This document shows positions 43,621-53,109 of a DNA stretch of 64,000 nucleotides, piece after piece (the first letter of the stretch is position 1; every line of letters starts with the position of its first letter). The notes beneath the pieces were generated by a model that was given only the letters and a program-made list of their open reading frames with translations, was not told the DNA's origin and searched no databases. Source of the DNA: Klebsiella sp. BIGb0407 (GTDB lineage: Bacteria > Pseudomonadota > Gammaproteobacteria > Enterobacterales > Enterobacteriaceae); the NCBI RefSeq assembly GCF_024807845.1, contig NZ_JANUEQ010000002.1:186001-250000 (forward strand). The letters are read 5' to 3'. Both the position numbers and the translations under genes were made by a program.

Positions 43621-45063
43621 CTACAGTTCACCACGACGTAAAAAACGCCCTGCCCGGCCTGTCACGTATCTATTCTGCCCCGTATAGCTGACCACGCCGT
43701 TGACCATGACCAAATCAATACCATCAGCCATTTGTTTTGGCGAGGTATAACTGGCTTTATCGATGATAGTTAACGGATCAAATAACACCAGATCGGCAAA
43801 ATAACCCACTTTAACGAATCCCCGCCCGGCAAGCTGGAAACGCTCAGCAGACAGCCCGGTCATTTTATAAATCGCCTCGGTGAGCGGAAAAAGTTGCTGC
43901 TCACGGCTGTAATACCCTAACACGCGTGGAAAAGCGCCCCATAATCTGGGGTGAGGCATAGGATCGTTTGGCAGACCATCAGAGCCAATCATCGTTCTGG
44001 CATGTTTTAATACCCTTCTGACATCCTGCTCATCCATATTATGATAGATGGCACCAGCGGGCATTAAGCGAACTGCGGCTTCAGCTAAATCTACCTGCCA
44101 TTCAGTGGCAATCTGCATCAGCGTTTTACCTGCCTGTTCAGGCGCCCCCTGAGACCAGGTGATAGTGATTTCAAACTCATCAGTGACTTGTTTAAGATCC
44201 AGATTCGATGAGCTGGCGGAGTACGGATAACAGTCGCAGGAAACCTGCTGTTTTTTACTGACTTTATCCATCAATGCCAGCGTTTCACCTGTTCGCCCCC
44301 AGTTTTTGGGACCCGCACACTTATGATGTGAAATAACAACCGGAACCATAGCGCGCTTGCCAATACGAAAAGCTTCATCCATTGCATCAAGAATAGGTTC
44401 AAATTCAGAACGTAAATGCGTGGTGTAAATCCCCTGCTCATCGGTAAGTACTTCAGCTAACGCCATAACTTCTTCTGTCGAGGCGCTAAAGGCACTGCCA
44501 TAGGCAAGCCCGGTACTTAATCCCAACGCTCCCTGTTGCAATGCCTGCTGCAATTGCTGGCGCATCACGGTAATTTCTTCTGCCGTTGCCGTACGATCGA
44601 GTGAATCCATATGGTTATTACGCAGAGTGGTATGCCCTATCAGGGTTGCCACATTAACCGCGGGTTTCGCCACTATAACGCCTCTGGCATAGCTCTCGAG
44701 CGAGGGATAAATAAACTCTTGTGGTTTACCTAACAGGTTTATCGGCTCAGGGAATGCAGGCTGCGGGTAGGCTGATGCCGCGCTGATACCACAGTTCCCG
44801 ACAATGACCGAAGTGACGCCTTGACTGAGTTTGGGTAAATATTCCGGCGTTGAAATGACATTAAGATCATCATGCGTATGGACATCAATGAACCCCGGAG
44901 AAAGTACCCGTCCATTACCGGCAATTTCTTGTTCAGCTGGCCGATTGATAAGCGGTGCAATATCGGCAATACGATCATTTTTTATGGCGACATCAGCCCG
45001 GTATGCACCCTTGCCGGTACCATCAATTACTGTAACTTGTCGAAAAATCCAGTCGTAACACAT
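43621..45063 (-). CDS. N-acyl-D-amino-acid deacylase (D-aminoacylase)
   Basis: A 480-residue amidohydrolase-superfamily enzyme. It shows the metal motif SPGFIDVHTHDD, the Cys ligand of the D-aminoacylase subgroup in VIVGNCGIS, His ligands in TTHLRSE and ISHHKC, and the catalytic Asp in MIGSDGLPND. It removes the acyl group from N-acyl-D-amino acids. The start is ATG 45063 (spacing from GAG is better than from ATG 45069). It is convergent with the RpiR gene and divergent in theme from, but neighbouring, the PTS genes. The released D-amino acid could be the substrate of the deaminase at 50512. Confidence 0.88.
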   Translation of the reverse strand: MCYDWIFRQVTVIDGTGKGAYRADVAIKNDRIADIAPLINRPAEQEIAGNGRVLSPGFIDVHTHDDLNVISTPEYLPKLSQGVTSVIVGNCGISAASAYPQPAFPEPINLLGKPQEFIYPSLESYARGVIVAKPAVNVATLIGHTTLRNNHMDSLDRTATAEEITVMRQQLQQALQQGALGLSTGLAYGSAFSASTEEVMALAEVLTDEQGIYTTHLRSEFEPILDAMDEAFRIGKRAMVPVVISHHKCAGPKNWGRTGETLALMDKVSKKQQVSCDCYPYSASSSNLDLKQVTDEFEITITWSQGAPEQAGKTLMQIATEWQVDLAEAAVRLMPAGAIYHNMDEQDVRRVLKHARTMIGSDGLPNDPMPHPRLWGAFPRVLGYYSREQQLFPLTEAIYKMTGLSAERFQLAGRGFVKVGYFADLVLFDPLTIIDKASYTSPKQMADGIDLVMVNGVVSYTGQNRYVTGRAGRFLRRGEL

Positions 45064-45236
45064 CGTCATTACTCAGTTAAGCAGGTCATAACAGAATAAA
45101 GGGTTAGCAAAACTGAAAATTTGAATGCCATGTCAGAAACTATTTTCATTTCTGATACTTTTCTTATGAAAATGACATAAAACTAAAAAAATAACCTTAA
45201 ATTCAATAAATTACACCATGTTACTGGAGGCGTAAT

Positions 45237-46199
45237 CTAGTCAGTGTTTGATCGACCCAATATCTTTTCCAGCTTATCGAGGGCAAACAATATACCGTAA
45301 CGGCGCCCATCTTCTGCCTCTGGCAGAGGTAGCCAAAATTTGGCTTGCTCGGCCAGTTTAATATTGCCGGGGCATAATGCGATAACTGAGGTTTGCTGAA
45401 TAATGGCATGGTGTACAGCGCTTAACAGGTTGCTGTTAATCTTGTCCGGCGCCAGGATTAATAACAAGTCATCGGGCTTAAGGCGCCCCAGTGTCAGGTG
45501 TAATAAGTTTTCATCCTGAATCCAGGCAATCGGAAGTCCTGAGCGAGTTAGCCGCAGCTGCACTTCCTGGATTAACGGGGTCGATTCCCCCGCGCCTCCG
45601 ATAAGCAATACCGTACGCGCTTTACGCAATACGAAAACAGCCTGCTCCCATATCGCCTCACTCACGAGGGCTGACTGCTGATTTAATGCCTGAGTGATAG
45701 CTCTTACCTCAGGAATAGACTCAACCTGCGCTGTCGATTTCGACGGTATGCCACGGGCCAGCTTCATGCGTAAATCACGAATATCTTCACAACCCACAGA
45801 TCGAACAAAACGGGTAATTGTTGCAGCGCTCACTTCTGCTCGCCCGGCGAGTTGTTCAATGGTCGCACTCGAGGCAAAAAGAGGATCTCTGAGAATAGCT
45901 TCAGCAACACGATTTTCCTGCTGGCTGAGCGATGGCTGCTGCGCCCGAATCACGTTCGTGAAAGAAGTTTCCTGGCGACTGGCTTTACGTATCTGATGTA
46001 AAAAATCATCGAGATTCGGATAACCTGCTGATTTAGAAAAATTCTTTAACGCATCAGGGCTTACTCCTGCCTTCGCAGAAAGAGACTCCATCGTTGCCTG
46101 TTCACTGGTATGAAGGTTATCCAGAATAAAACGCGCCAGTTTCGATTCCTGAGAATCAAACCGTTCAGACTGTGTTCTCAACTGCCAGACAATATCCAT
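45237..46199 (-). CDS. RpiR-family regulator with two tandem HTH domains
   Basis: A 320-residue protein with an unusual layout: two successive RpiR-type HTH domains, at about 1-72 (DSQESKLARFILDNL, AGVSPDALKNFSKSAGY) and 80-150 (LSQQENRVAEAILRD, AEVSAATITRFVRSVGC), then a SIS domain at about 165-315 (VLLIGGAGESTPLIQEV). The usual family has one HTH. The first copy is the more divergent. ATG 46199 with AAGGATAA upstream is chosen over ATG 46253. It is divergent from the cellobiose-type PTS operon, its likely target; two ATGAAA-N5-TTTCAT palindromes lie between them. Confidence 0.85.
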   Translation of the reverse strand: MDIVWQLRTQSERFDSQESKLARFILDNLHTSEQATMESLSAKAGVSPDALKNFSKSAGYPNLDDFLHQIRKASRQETSFTNVIRAQQPSLSQQENRVAEAILRDPLFASSATIEQLAGRAEVSAATITRFVRSVGCEDIRDLRMKLARGIPSKSTAQVESIPEVRAITQALNQQSALVSEAIWEQAVFVLRKARTVLLIGGAGESTPLIQEVQLRLTRSGLPIAWIQDENLLHLTLGRLKPDDLLLILAPDKINSNLLSAVHHAIIQQTSVIALCPGNIKLAEQAKFWLPLPEAEDGRRYGILFALDKLEKILGRSNTD

Positions 46200-46236
46200 C
46201 AACAAATTATCCTTGTGGGTGAGGAGATACTTTACC

Positions 46237-46253
46237 ATGAAAATTATTTTCAT
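46237..46253. promoter_or_regulatory. Candidate RpiR operator 1
   Basis: ATGAAAATTATTTTCAT, a perfect 17-nt palindrome with one central base, 38 bp before the double-HTH regulator gene. Confidence 0.55.
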
Positions 46254-46338
46254 TGCGATTTTTTACATCTTGAAAAATGATCAAATACATCCTTTAAATC
46301 TGCTTTCAGGCTAAATAAATTAGCGCCACATCACATTC

Positions 46339-46355
46339 ATGAAAAAAAATTTCAT
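46339..46355. promoter_or_regulatory. Candidate RpiR operator 2
   Basis: ATGAAAAAAAATTTCAT, the same ATGAAA-N5-TTTCAT form as the site at 46237, centres 102 bp apart, in the promoter region of the PTS operon. Isolated half-sites (ATTTTCAT, ATGAAAAT) also lie upstream of the deacylase at about 45142-45172. Confidence 0.5.
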
Positions 46356-46487
46356 CAAAAGATAGGTTTCAATACACTGATTTTAAATAAGTAATTAAAT
46401 TATCGTATAGATTTCATAGTACCAGGCGCTATTTACAAGCGACTGAAAAAAAGTTTTAAATCATCCGGTAAATAACAGGAGAAGAAC

Positions 46488-46793
46488 ATGCGTATTGTAC
46501 TTTGTTGTGCTGCCGGAATGTCCACCAGCATGCTGGTAGAAAGAATGAAAAAATCTGCCAAAAACCGTGGGTTAGACGTTGATATCAATGCTGTACCCGT
46601 GTCCGAGTTTGAACGAATTCTTCCCGATGCAGACGTCATTCTTCTTGGGCCACAGGTACAATTCCAGCATTCCCGTCTGAGCGCGATTGCCAGCCCGCTG
46701 GGAAAATCGGTCAGTGTCATTGATATGATGGACTACGGCATGATGCGCGGTGAGGAAGTCCTCGATAAAGCGTTAGCACTGCATAACGCATAA
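46488..46793 (+). CDS. PTS lactose/cellobiose-type IIB
   Basis: A 101-residue IIB protein with the P-loop LCCAAGMSTSMLVERM; the second Cys of the pair (Cys7) aligns with the phospho-Cys of ChbB. It passes phosphate from the IIA protein to the disaccharide in IIC. GGAGAAGAAC precedes ATG 46488. It is the first gene of the IIB-IIA-glycosidase-IIC operon. Confidence 0.9.
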   Translation: MRIVLCCAAGMSTSMLVERMKKSAKNRGLDVDINAVPVSEFERILPDADVILLGPQVQFQHSRLSAIASPLGKSVSVIDMMDYGMMRGEEVLDKALALHNA

Positions 46794-46858
46794 ACCCCAA
46801 CTTTTTCAATTAAAACAATAACAAACCGGACACGGCGTCATGCTGTGGGAGATTTTTC

Positions 46859-47200
46859 ATGTCTGAAGAAGTGGATGTGGTCTTTGAAGAGGAAATTATG
46901 ATGCTGCTGGTACAAGCAGGCAGTGCACGTAGCGCGGCCTTAAATGCCCTGCGTCTGGCACGAGAAGGTCATTTTCAGGAGGCAGAAATGCAATTAGCAG
47001 CCTCAAAAGAGAGTGTCAACGCCGCACATAAACAGCAGACAGCATTGATTGGCCGCGATGAGGGTTGTGGAAAAATTCAGGTGACGTTGATTCTGGTTCA
47101 TGCCCAGGACCACCTGATGAATGCCATGTTACTACTTGATTTAGCGGGTGAAATAATAGAGCTCTATCGTCGTTCAGTCACAGGAGGCAAACATGCTTAA
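46859..47200 (+). CDS. PTS lactose/cellobiose-type IIA
   Basis: A 113-residue helical IIA protein of the LacF/ChbA family. The active His81 is in LILVHAQDHLMNAML; ALNALRLAREGHFQEAE is the typical first-helix region. It is trimeric in the family. It overlaps the glycosidase start by 8 bp. Confidence 0.9.
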   Translation: MSEEVDVVFEEEIMMLLVQAGSARSAALNALRLAREGHFQEAEMQLAASKESVNAAHKQQTALIGRDEGCGKIQVTLILVHAQDHLMNAMLLLDLAGEIIELYRRSVTGGKHA

Positions 47201-48506
47201 GATTGCAATTATTGGCGGAGGAAGCAGCTACTCCCCGGAACTTATTGAAGGCATTATCAACCGTTATGACCAGTTACCGGTGACAGAACTGGCGCTGGTT
47301 GATGTCGAGCAAGGGAAAGAGAAGGTAGAGATTATTGCCAGCCTGGCCCGACGGATGCTGAATAAAAGCGGCCTTGAGCAGGTTACTGTTTCAGTACACT
47401 TTGAGCTTGATGATGCTATCCGTGATGCGAATTTTGTTTTAACCCAATTACGGGTAGGCCAGCTTGCTGCTCGAGCCGCTGATGAACGTCTGGGCCTTAA
47501 ATATGGCAAGCTGGGTCAGGAAACCACCGGTGTCGGCGGCTTCGCCAAGGCACTACGTACCATTCCGGTCATTCTTAACGTTGCCCGTAAGGTAGAAGAA
47601 CTGGCTCCGGACGCTTTCATTATTAACTTTACCAACCCGGCGGGTATTGTGACTGAAGCTATCAGCCGCTATAGCACAGCAAAAATCATTGGTGTCTGTA
47701 ATGTGCCTATCAATATGCACTATATGATTGCCAATATGCTTAAGGTGCCTGCCAATGAGCTTCAACTCCGCTTTGCCGGATTGAACCATCTGGTATGGGT
47801 CCACAAGGTCCGCCATGGCCATCTCGATGTAACATCCGACGTTATTGACCTGCTTTGCGATGGTGAAACACTGACCATGAATAACATCAAGGAAATGCCC
47901 TGGTCCCCGGCATTCCTTCGCGCGTTAAATGCGATTCCTTGCCCCTACCATCGTTACTACTGGCAGACGCCATTGATGCTGGCTGAAGAGCTGGAAAAAG
48001 CCAAAAATGGCCATGAAGGAACCCGGGCAGAGCAGGTTATGAAAGTTGAGGCGGAGCTTTTTGAACTGTATGCCGACCCAAACCTTGACCATAAACCGGA
48101 ACAATTAAGCTTCCGCGGCGGCGCTTATTATTCGGAAGTCGCCGTTGAGCTAATCAGTTCGATTTATAACAACAGTGGGAAAAATATGGTGGTGAATTGC
48201 CGCAATAATGGTGCAATTCACGGTCTGCCTGATGATGCTGTAGTAGAAACAAACTGCATCATTGATGCCCAGGGTGCTACACCGCTGGTATTTGGGGAAC
48301 TGCCATTGGTTATGAAAGGCATTACCCAGCAAATAAAAGCATTTGAACAACTGACAGTAGAAGCGGCCGTTAAGGGTGACCGTCACCTGGCGCTGCTTGC
48401 TCTGGTTAGCAATCCACTGGTGGGTGATGTTGAGACTGCAACAGCAGTCCTGGATGAAGTTATCGAACTCAACCGCCAATGGCTGCCACAGTTTGCCACG
48501 GCTTAA
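47193..48506 (+). CDS. GH4 6-phospho-beta-glucosidase
   Basis: A 437-residue glycoside hydrolase family 4 enzyme. It has the N-terminal NAD-binding [13 protein letters not shown], the [12 protein letters not shown] block, the metal-binding Cys in [11 protein letters not shown] and the [11 protein letters not shown] block. GH4 enzymes use NAD and a divalent metal in an oxidation-elimination mechanism to cut phosphorylated disaccharides such as cellobiose-6-P. Its position between IIA and IIC implies it cleaves the product of this PTS. GGAGG precedes ATG 47193. Confidence 0.9.
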   Translation: MLKIAIIGGGSSYSPELIEGIINRYDQLPVTELALVDVEQGKEKVEIIASLARRMLNKSGLEQVTVSVHFELDDAIRDANFVLTQLRVGQLAARAADERLGLKYGKLGQETTGVGGFAKALRTIPVILNVARKVEELAPDAFIINFTNPAGIVTEAISRYSTAKIIGVCNVPINMHYMIANMLKVPANELQLRFAGLNHLVWVHKVRHGHLDVTSDVIDLLCDGETLTMNNIKEMPWSPAFLRALNAIPCPYHRYYWQTPLMLAEELEKAKNGHEGTRAEQVMKVEAELFELYADPNLDHKPEQLSFRGGAYYSEVAVELISSIYNNSGKNMVVNCRNNGAIHGLPDDAVVETNCIIDAQGATPLVFGELPLVMKGITQQIKAFEQLTVEAAVKGDRHLALLALVSNPLVGDVETATAVLDEVIELNRQWLPQFATA

Positions 48507-48537
48507 TTGATTACATCTTGATTCTGAGGGGGCTCCA

Positions 48538-49893
48538 ATGTCTCATCGTACTATTATCGAAAGATATGTCTTACCTGCCGTGTTAAAGATTGCTGGCCAG
48601 AAACACGTACTTTCCGTGCGGGACGGTATTATTCTTAACATGCCTTTTATGCTGATTGGCAGTTTCTTTCTTATTTTTGCTTATCTGCCAATCCCTGCAT
48701 GGGGCCACCTGATGACAGACTTATTCGGAGAAAGCTGGCGCGATAAGCTGCTTTATCCTGTAAGTGCTACCTATAACATCATGGCTCTGGTATCCAGTTT
48801 TGGCATTGCTTATCGACTGGCAGAGAAGTACCGCACGATTGATCCTCTGACCAGCGGTGCGATGGCATTGGTTGCCTTTGTCATGACCATTCCCCAACAA
48901 ACATTGTTTACTGCGGCAACGGGTGCCTCACCCCAGCTGGTTACCGGTGTGATCCCCATGTCGCAAGTCGGGAGTCAGGGCCTGTTCGTTGCTATTGTTG
49001 TCGCCATTGTTTCAACCGAAATTTATCGCTTTATACATAGCCGGAATCTGGTTATCAGAATGCCTGACGGCGTTCCGCCTGCGGTGGCAAAATCATTCCT
49101 CGCACTGGTTCCAGGATTTTGTGTTCTGGCCTTTATGCTGATTGTTCGCCTTGCGGTTGAGGCATCCTCCTTTGGTAATATTAATAGTCTTATCGAGACC
49201 GTTATTGGTTTACCGATGCACCATGTCGGCGGCACATTACCCGGGATGATATTCTCAGTGTTACTGATTGGTTTGCTGTGGACGCTGGGATTACACGGCG
49301 ATGCCATTGTAATGGTCTTTATCCAGCCTGTCTGGCTTTCCAATATGAGTGAAAACCTGTACGCGTTCCAAAATAATCTGCCTATTCCCCATGTCTTTAC
49401 ATTGCAATTTTACGACCTGTGGATTGTACCTGGGGGAACCGGGGCCCTATTAGGCTTAGTGATTTTTATGCTGTTCCGGTCCCGAAGCCGTCAAATGAAA
49501 CAGCTGGGAAGGATCGCCGCACCCGCCGCTCTGTTTAATATCAGTGAACCTTTGGTGTTTGGTATTCCACTGGTCATGAACCCCTATTTATTCTTACCTT
49601 TTATCGTTACCCCTATTGTCCTGGTTATCGTCTCCTGGGCTGCTATGACGTCAGGTTTAGTGGCAATGCCAGCAGGTATTGCGCTTCCCTTCACGACACC
49701 GATTTTTGTCAGTGGATATCTGGCAACCGGGGGGCATATTTCAGGTGCCGTATTGCAGTTCGTCAACCTGGCAATTTCCATGGTTATCTATTATCCCTTC
49801 TTCCGAACATGGGACAGGTTAAAAGCCCAGGAAGAACAACAGCGTGCCCAGCAGCTTGAAGCTGAAGCGAATGTGATAGCCGCTAATCAATAA
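48538..49893 (+). CDS. PTS lactose/cellobiose-type IIC
   Basis: A 451-residue polytopic permease of the CelB/ChbC/LicC family. It shows LSVRDGIILNMPFMLIGSFFL, HVGGTLPGMIFSVLLIGLLW, LHGDAIVMVFIQPVW and NISEPLVFGIPLVMNPYL. It carries the sugar across the membrane. GAGGGGG precedes ATG 48538. A strong terminator follows, which separates this operon from ridA. Confidence 0.9.
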   Translation: MSHRTIIERYVLPAVLKIAGQKHVLSVRDGIILNMPFMLIGSFFLIFAYLPIPAWGHLMTDLFGESWRDKLLYPVSATYNIMALVSSFGIAYRLAEKYRTIDPLTSGAMALVAFVMTIPQQTLFTAATGASPQLVTGVIPMSQVGSQGLFVAIVVAIVSTEIYRFIHSRNLVIRMPDGVPPAVAKSFLALVPGFCVLAFMLIVRLAVEASSFGNINSLIETVIGLPMHHVGGTLPGMIFSVLLIGLLWTLGLHGDAIVMVFIQPVWLSNMSENLYAFQNNLPIPHVFTLQFYDLWIVPGGTGALLGLVIFMLFRSRSRQMKQLGRIAAPAALFNISEPLVFGIPLVMNPYLFLPFIVTPIVLVIVSWAAMTSGLVAMPAGIALPFTTPIFVSGYLATGGHISGAVLQFVNLAISMVIYYPFFRTWDRLKAQEEQQRAQQLEAEANVIAANQ

Positions 49894-49934
49894 TATTCAG
49901 GATACGTAATACTCCGCTTTGCTCTGGTTGTGTT

Positions 49935-49963
49935 GCCGGAACTCATGATGTTCCGGCTTTTTT
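49935..49963 (+). terminator. Rho-independent terminator after the PTS operon
   Basis: GCCGGAAC-TCATGAT-GTTCCGGC followed by six T, 41 bp after the IIC stop. Confidence 0.9.
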
Positions 49964-50042
49964 ACCAGGGTGGCGAGGAATAACCTGACTTATTGTAGTA
50001 TGTGACCGTTAATTCATGCTTATTTATAGAGGAGTACAAAAT

Positions 50043-50438
50043 ATGACAATCAAACGTTATGGCGTCGAAGGTGGAATAGGAACTGGCGGCCAAAAACTCC
50101 CTTTCGCACGTGCGGTGGAAGCTGATGGTTGGCTATATATCTCAGGCCAAACCCCTATGCGTGAGGGTGAAGTCGTAGAAGGCGGAATTGTCGAGCAGAC
50201 AACACTGGCATTCGAAAATTGCCTGACTATTATGCGCGAGGCAGGATATCAGATAGAAGACGTCGTACATGTTACCGTGGTACTCACTGACGCACGTTAT
50301 TTTAGTTCTTTTAATAAAGTGTTCAGTGAGATATTTAAGGATCATCCCCCCGCGCGTATTTGCAGCGTGCAAGACCTGGTCGTCGATTGTAAGGTCGAAG
50401 TCGATATGAAATGTTTTCGTGCCGATCGCAAAAAATAA
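50043..50438 (+). CDS. RidA-family enamine/imine deaminase
   Basis: A 131-residue RidA/YjgF-family protein with LYISGQTPMREGEVVEGG, NCLTIMREAGYQIEDVVHVTVVLTD (trimer face) and the conserved Arg in PPARICSV. It hydrolyses 2-aminoacrylate and related enamines set free by PLP-dependent dehydratases. That matches its neighbour, a PLP D-amino acid deaminase 73 bp downstream. ATG 50043 (GAGGAG upstream) is preferred over ATG 50016. Confidence 0.88.
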   Translation: MTIKRYGVEGGIGTGGQKLPFARAVEADGWLYISGQTPMREGEVVEGGIVEQTTLAFENCLTIMREAGYQIEDVVHVTVVLTDARYFSSFNKVFSEIFKDHPPARICSVQDLVVDCKVEVDMKCFRADRKK

Positions 50439-50511
50439 TAACTTTACTGATACTTATTTTTACCCGAATAAATCGTTATGACTTCGCGCGCCTGAACATT
50501 AAGGATAAATA

Positions 50512-51783
50512 ATGTCGATCCAATTTCCCCTGCAGGCTGACCAGCGCCTTGATCCACTACAGATAACTCCGCGCTTTAAATCTGTCGCCGGTGAAGGTAA
50601 TGCGCCGCTCGCCATTGGAAGTGAGCTATTTAACAATGCTGACGTTTTCTCACCCGTGATGGTTATGAAGCAGTCTGCGTTAGAGAATAACTTACAGCAA
50701 CTGGCAATATATTGTCAGGAACAGGGAGTAATGTTAGCTGCACACGGTAAAACATCGATGTCCTCAACTATTCTACGCCGTGCGGTGAGTCAGGGAAATG
50801 CCTGGGGAATATCAGCCGCAACGCCTGCACAAGTCCGCGCCATGCGCCAGTTTGGGATCCGCAATATCTTACTGGCAAACCAGCTGGTTGATCCCGCGGC
50901 GATTCGCTGGATAGCACAATGGCAGCAACAGCACCCGGATCACGGTTTTCTCTGCTATGTTGATTCCCAGGCTGGAGTGACACTGCTAACACAGCAGGTG
51001 GCGACAACCAAAATTTCAGTATTACTGGAGATGTCTGTCACTGGCGGTCGAACCGGCTGTCGCTCTCTCCCGGAAGCTATCAAAATTGCCGAAGCCATCA
51101 AAGCAAGCCCTTCACTGGAATTAGTCGGTATCGCTGGCTATGAAGGGGCATTGGGGGCACAACGTGATGAAAAGGGAATACAGCAGGTTAAAGATTATTG
51201 TCAGATGATGGTCGACACCGCAGCACACCTGGCCGCACAAGACCTGTTTGCCAGCGAGCAGATAATCCTCAGCGCAGGCGGCGGAGCATGGTTTGATATT
51301 GTGAGTACCTGTTTTCGCCACGCCCAATTATCACTTCCCGTCATCCCCTTGATCCGCGCGGGTGCCTATATGGCACATGACTGTGGTCTTTATGCCCGTA
51401 CCGCGCCGTTCAGTCAGGCAGGAGCAGAGCATCACTTTGAGCCGGCACTGGAAATCTGGGGGCGGGTCTTATCAAGGCCGGAGGAAAATCTGGCTTTTCT
51501 CGACTTTGGTCGTCGCGATGTTCCTTTTGATCAAGACTTACCGAACCCACTATGGATACGTCATGCGGATGGTAGCCAGCCGAGAGACGCCACACATTGC
51601 CGTATCAGCCAGGTAAACGATCAGCATGCTTATCTGCAACTCCCGGCCGGGGATAAATTAGCGGTGGGTGACTGGGTTGGTTGCGGGATTTCCCACCCTT
51701 GTACCGCATTCGATAAATGGCGTTATCTGCCCTTAGTGGATAACCATTATCGCGTTACAGATAGTGTGGAAACTGCCTTTTAA
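50512..51783 (+). CDS. D-threonine/D-serine dehydratase-like amino acid deaminase (DSD1 family)
   Basis: A 423-residue fold-type III PLP enzyme (alanine-racemase-like barrel plus a C-terminal metal-binding domain). The PLP Lys80 is in MLAAHGKTSMS, with EMSVTGGRTGCR and ILSAGGGAWFDIV for phosphate binding. The C-terminal block ending GISHPCTAFDKW holds the His and Cys expected for the Zn site of D-serine dehydratases. It would convert a D-hydroxy amino acid to a keto acid and ammonia. With the deacylase and RidA it forms a path from N-acyl-D-amino acids to keto acids. AAGGATAA precedes ATG 50512. Confidence 0.85.
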   Translation: MSIQFPLQADQRLDPLQITPRFKSVAGEGNAPLAIGSELFNNADVFSPVMVMKQSALENNLQQLAIYCQEQGVMLAAHGKTSMSSTILRRAVSQGNAWGISAATPAQVRAMRQFGIRNILLANQLVDPAAIRWIAQWQQQHPDHGFLCYVDSQAGVTLLTQQVATTKISVLLEMSVTGGRTGCRSLPEAIKIAEAIKASPSLELVGIAGYEGALGAQRDEKGIQQVKDYCQMMVDTAAHLAAQDLFASEQIILSAGGGAWFDIVSTCFRHAQLSLPVIPLIRAGAYMAHDCGLYARTAPFSQAGAEHHFEPALEIWGRVLSRPEENLAFLDFGRRDVPFDQDLPNPLWIRHADGSQPRDATHCRISQVNDQHAYLQLPAGDKLAVGDWVGCGISHPCTAFDKWRYLPLVDNHYRVTDSVETAF

Positions 51784-51936
51784 ATCTTTTTCTTATCTGC
51801 ATACTCCGCTCTGCGACAACCCCAAAGAAGAAAATAATTTCTGTGGGGTTGAATGAAGACTATGAATCCATTTAATATCGCGATCTTAATCGATATAAGA
51901 ATAATTCACATTTTCATTCACGCCATGGGTCATAAA

Positions 51937-53049
51937 ATGAAAGTCAGTAATTCATTGATTTTATTAAAAACGTGTCTATTCATGCTCGCAAGCGCTGTAA
52001 CATTCAACTCTGTTGCCGCGGTAAAAAATATTACTGACGTGATGGGACGCGAGGTAAAAGTCGATCTCCCCGCCAAACGTGTGGTTCTGGGTTTTTACTT
52101 TGAAGACTATATGGCAGTTGGCACCGAAAAGGCCTTCGACTCTGTCGTGGGGATTTCTCGAGATGCCTGGGAGAGCTGGGTTCCGGCAAACTGGGATATG
52201 CACGTTGCCCATCGCCCGTCGCTAAAAACTATCCCTGATGTGGGAGAAGTGGAAGAGCAGACATTTTCCCTCGAGAAAGTGCTCAGCCTGAAGCCTGATT
52301 TAGTGATTCTTGCCGAGTGGCAGTACAAAGCTCTTGGGTCTGAAGTTAAACGCCTTGAAGATGAAGGTATACCCGTAGTCGTGGTTGATTACAATGCACA
52401 AACGGTTGCCGCCCATACCGCATCAACGCGCATATTAGGCGATCTGACAGGCCAGGAAGAACGGGCAAATGAGCTGGCAAACTTTTACGCTAACGCGATG
52501 AAAGACGTCAACGATCGCGTAGTAAAAGCGAATATCGCGAAACCGAAAGTCTATGTTGAATTTGGTAATAAAGGCCCGGCAGAATATTCATTCACCTACG
52601 GAAAGAATATGTGGGGAGCCATGATAGCCGCAGCGGGAGGCGATAATATTGCAACGCCTTTTGTTGAATGGTGGGGTCCGTTAAACCCGGAACAAGTCCT
52701 GGCCTCACGTCCCGATGCCATTTTTATTTCCGGTCGTGAGAACAATAAAATTGCCAGTGCACTGCCAATGGGACAAGGTGTCGCGCCTGAAGAAGCGCGT
52801 AAAAAACTGGCTGCTTTTGAAACTCGCCAGGGCTGGAACGCATTACCCGCCATCAGCAACAACCAGCTTTTTGGTGTTTATCAAGGCGCATCCCGTACCC
52901 TCTCTGATTTCGCGATGGTGCAATATATTGCAAAAGCCCTTTATCCTCAGCAGTTCCCAGACGTAGATCCTGTATCTAACTATCTGAATTATTATAAAAA
53001 ATACCTGCCGGTTACACCTCAGGGGACTTTTGCCATTTCAGTAAAATAA
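51937..53049 (+). CDS. FecB-type periplasmic binding protein of an iron-complex ABC transporter
   Basis: A 370-residue class III substrate-binding protein: signal peptide (LLKTCLFMLASAVTFNSVAA), then the N-lobe TDVMGREVKVDLPAKRVVL, a long helix region and C-lobe blocks NMWGAMIAAAGGDNIA and RPDAIFISG. It is longer than FhuD or BtuF (about 265-300). The class binds siderophores, haem or cobalamin. The ligand cannot be read and no TonB receptor gene is adjacent. ATG 51937 is preferred over ATG 51853, whose leader is not like a signal peptide start. A terminator-like hairpin follows. Confidence 0.8.
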   Translation: MKVSNSLILLKTCLFMLASAVTFNSVAAVKNITDVMGREVKVDLPAKRVVLGFYFEDYMAVGTEKAFDSVVGISRDAWESWVPANWDMHVAHRPSLKTIPDVGEVEEQTFSLEKVLSLKPDLVILAEWQYKALGSEVKRLEDEGIPVVVVDYNAQTVAAHTASTRILGDLTGQEERANELANFYANAMKDVNDRVVKANIAKPKVYVEFGNKGPAEYSFTYGKNMWGAMIAAAGGDNIATPFVEWWGPLNPEQVLASRPDAIFISGRENNKIASALPMGQGVAPEEARKKLAAFETRQGWNALPAISNNQLFGVYQGASRTLSDFAMVQYIAKALYPQQFPDVDPVSNYLNYYKKYLPVTPQGTFAISVK

Positions 53050-53069
53050 ATTCATCATCTTTTCTGTTA

Positions 53070-53095
53070 ACAGGAGCCTTGTGCTCCTGTTTTTG
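53070..53095 (+). terminator. Terminator/attenuator between binding protein and permease genes
   Basis: ACAGGAGC-CTTGT-GCTCCTGT followed by TTTTTGG, 20 bp after the stop. It probably lets part of the transcripts end after the binding-protein gene. Confidence 0.75.
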
Positions 53096-53109
53096 GATGT
53101 AATGTAAAT

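Noticed and set aside
51895-51930. Possible Fur box before the FecB-type gene
   Set aside because: Only loosely AT-rich with a few ATAAT/ATT words; match to the consensus too weak to report as a feature.
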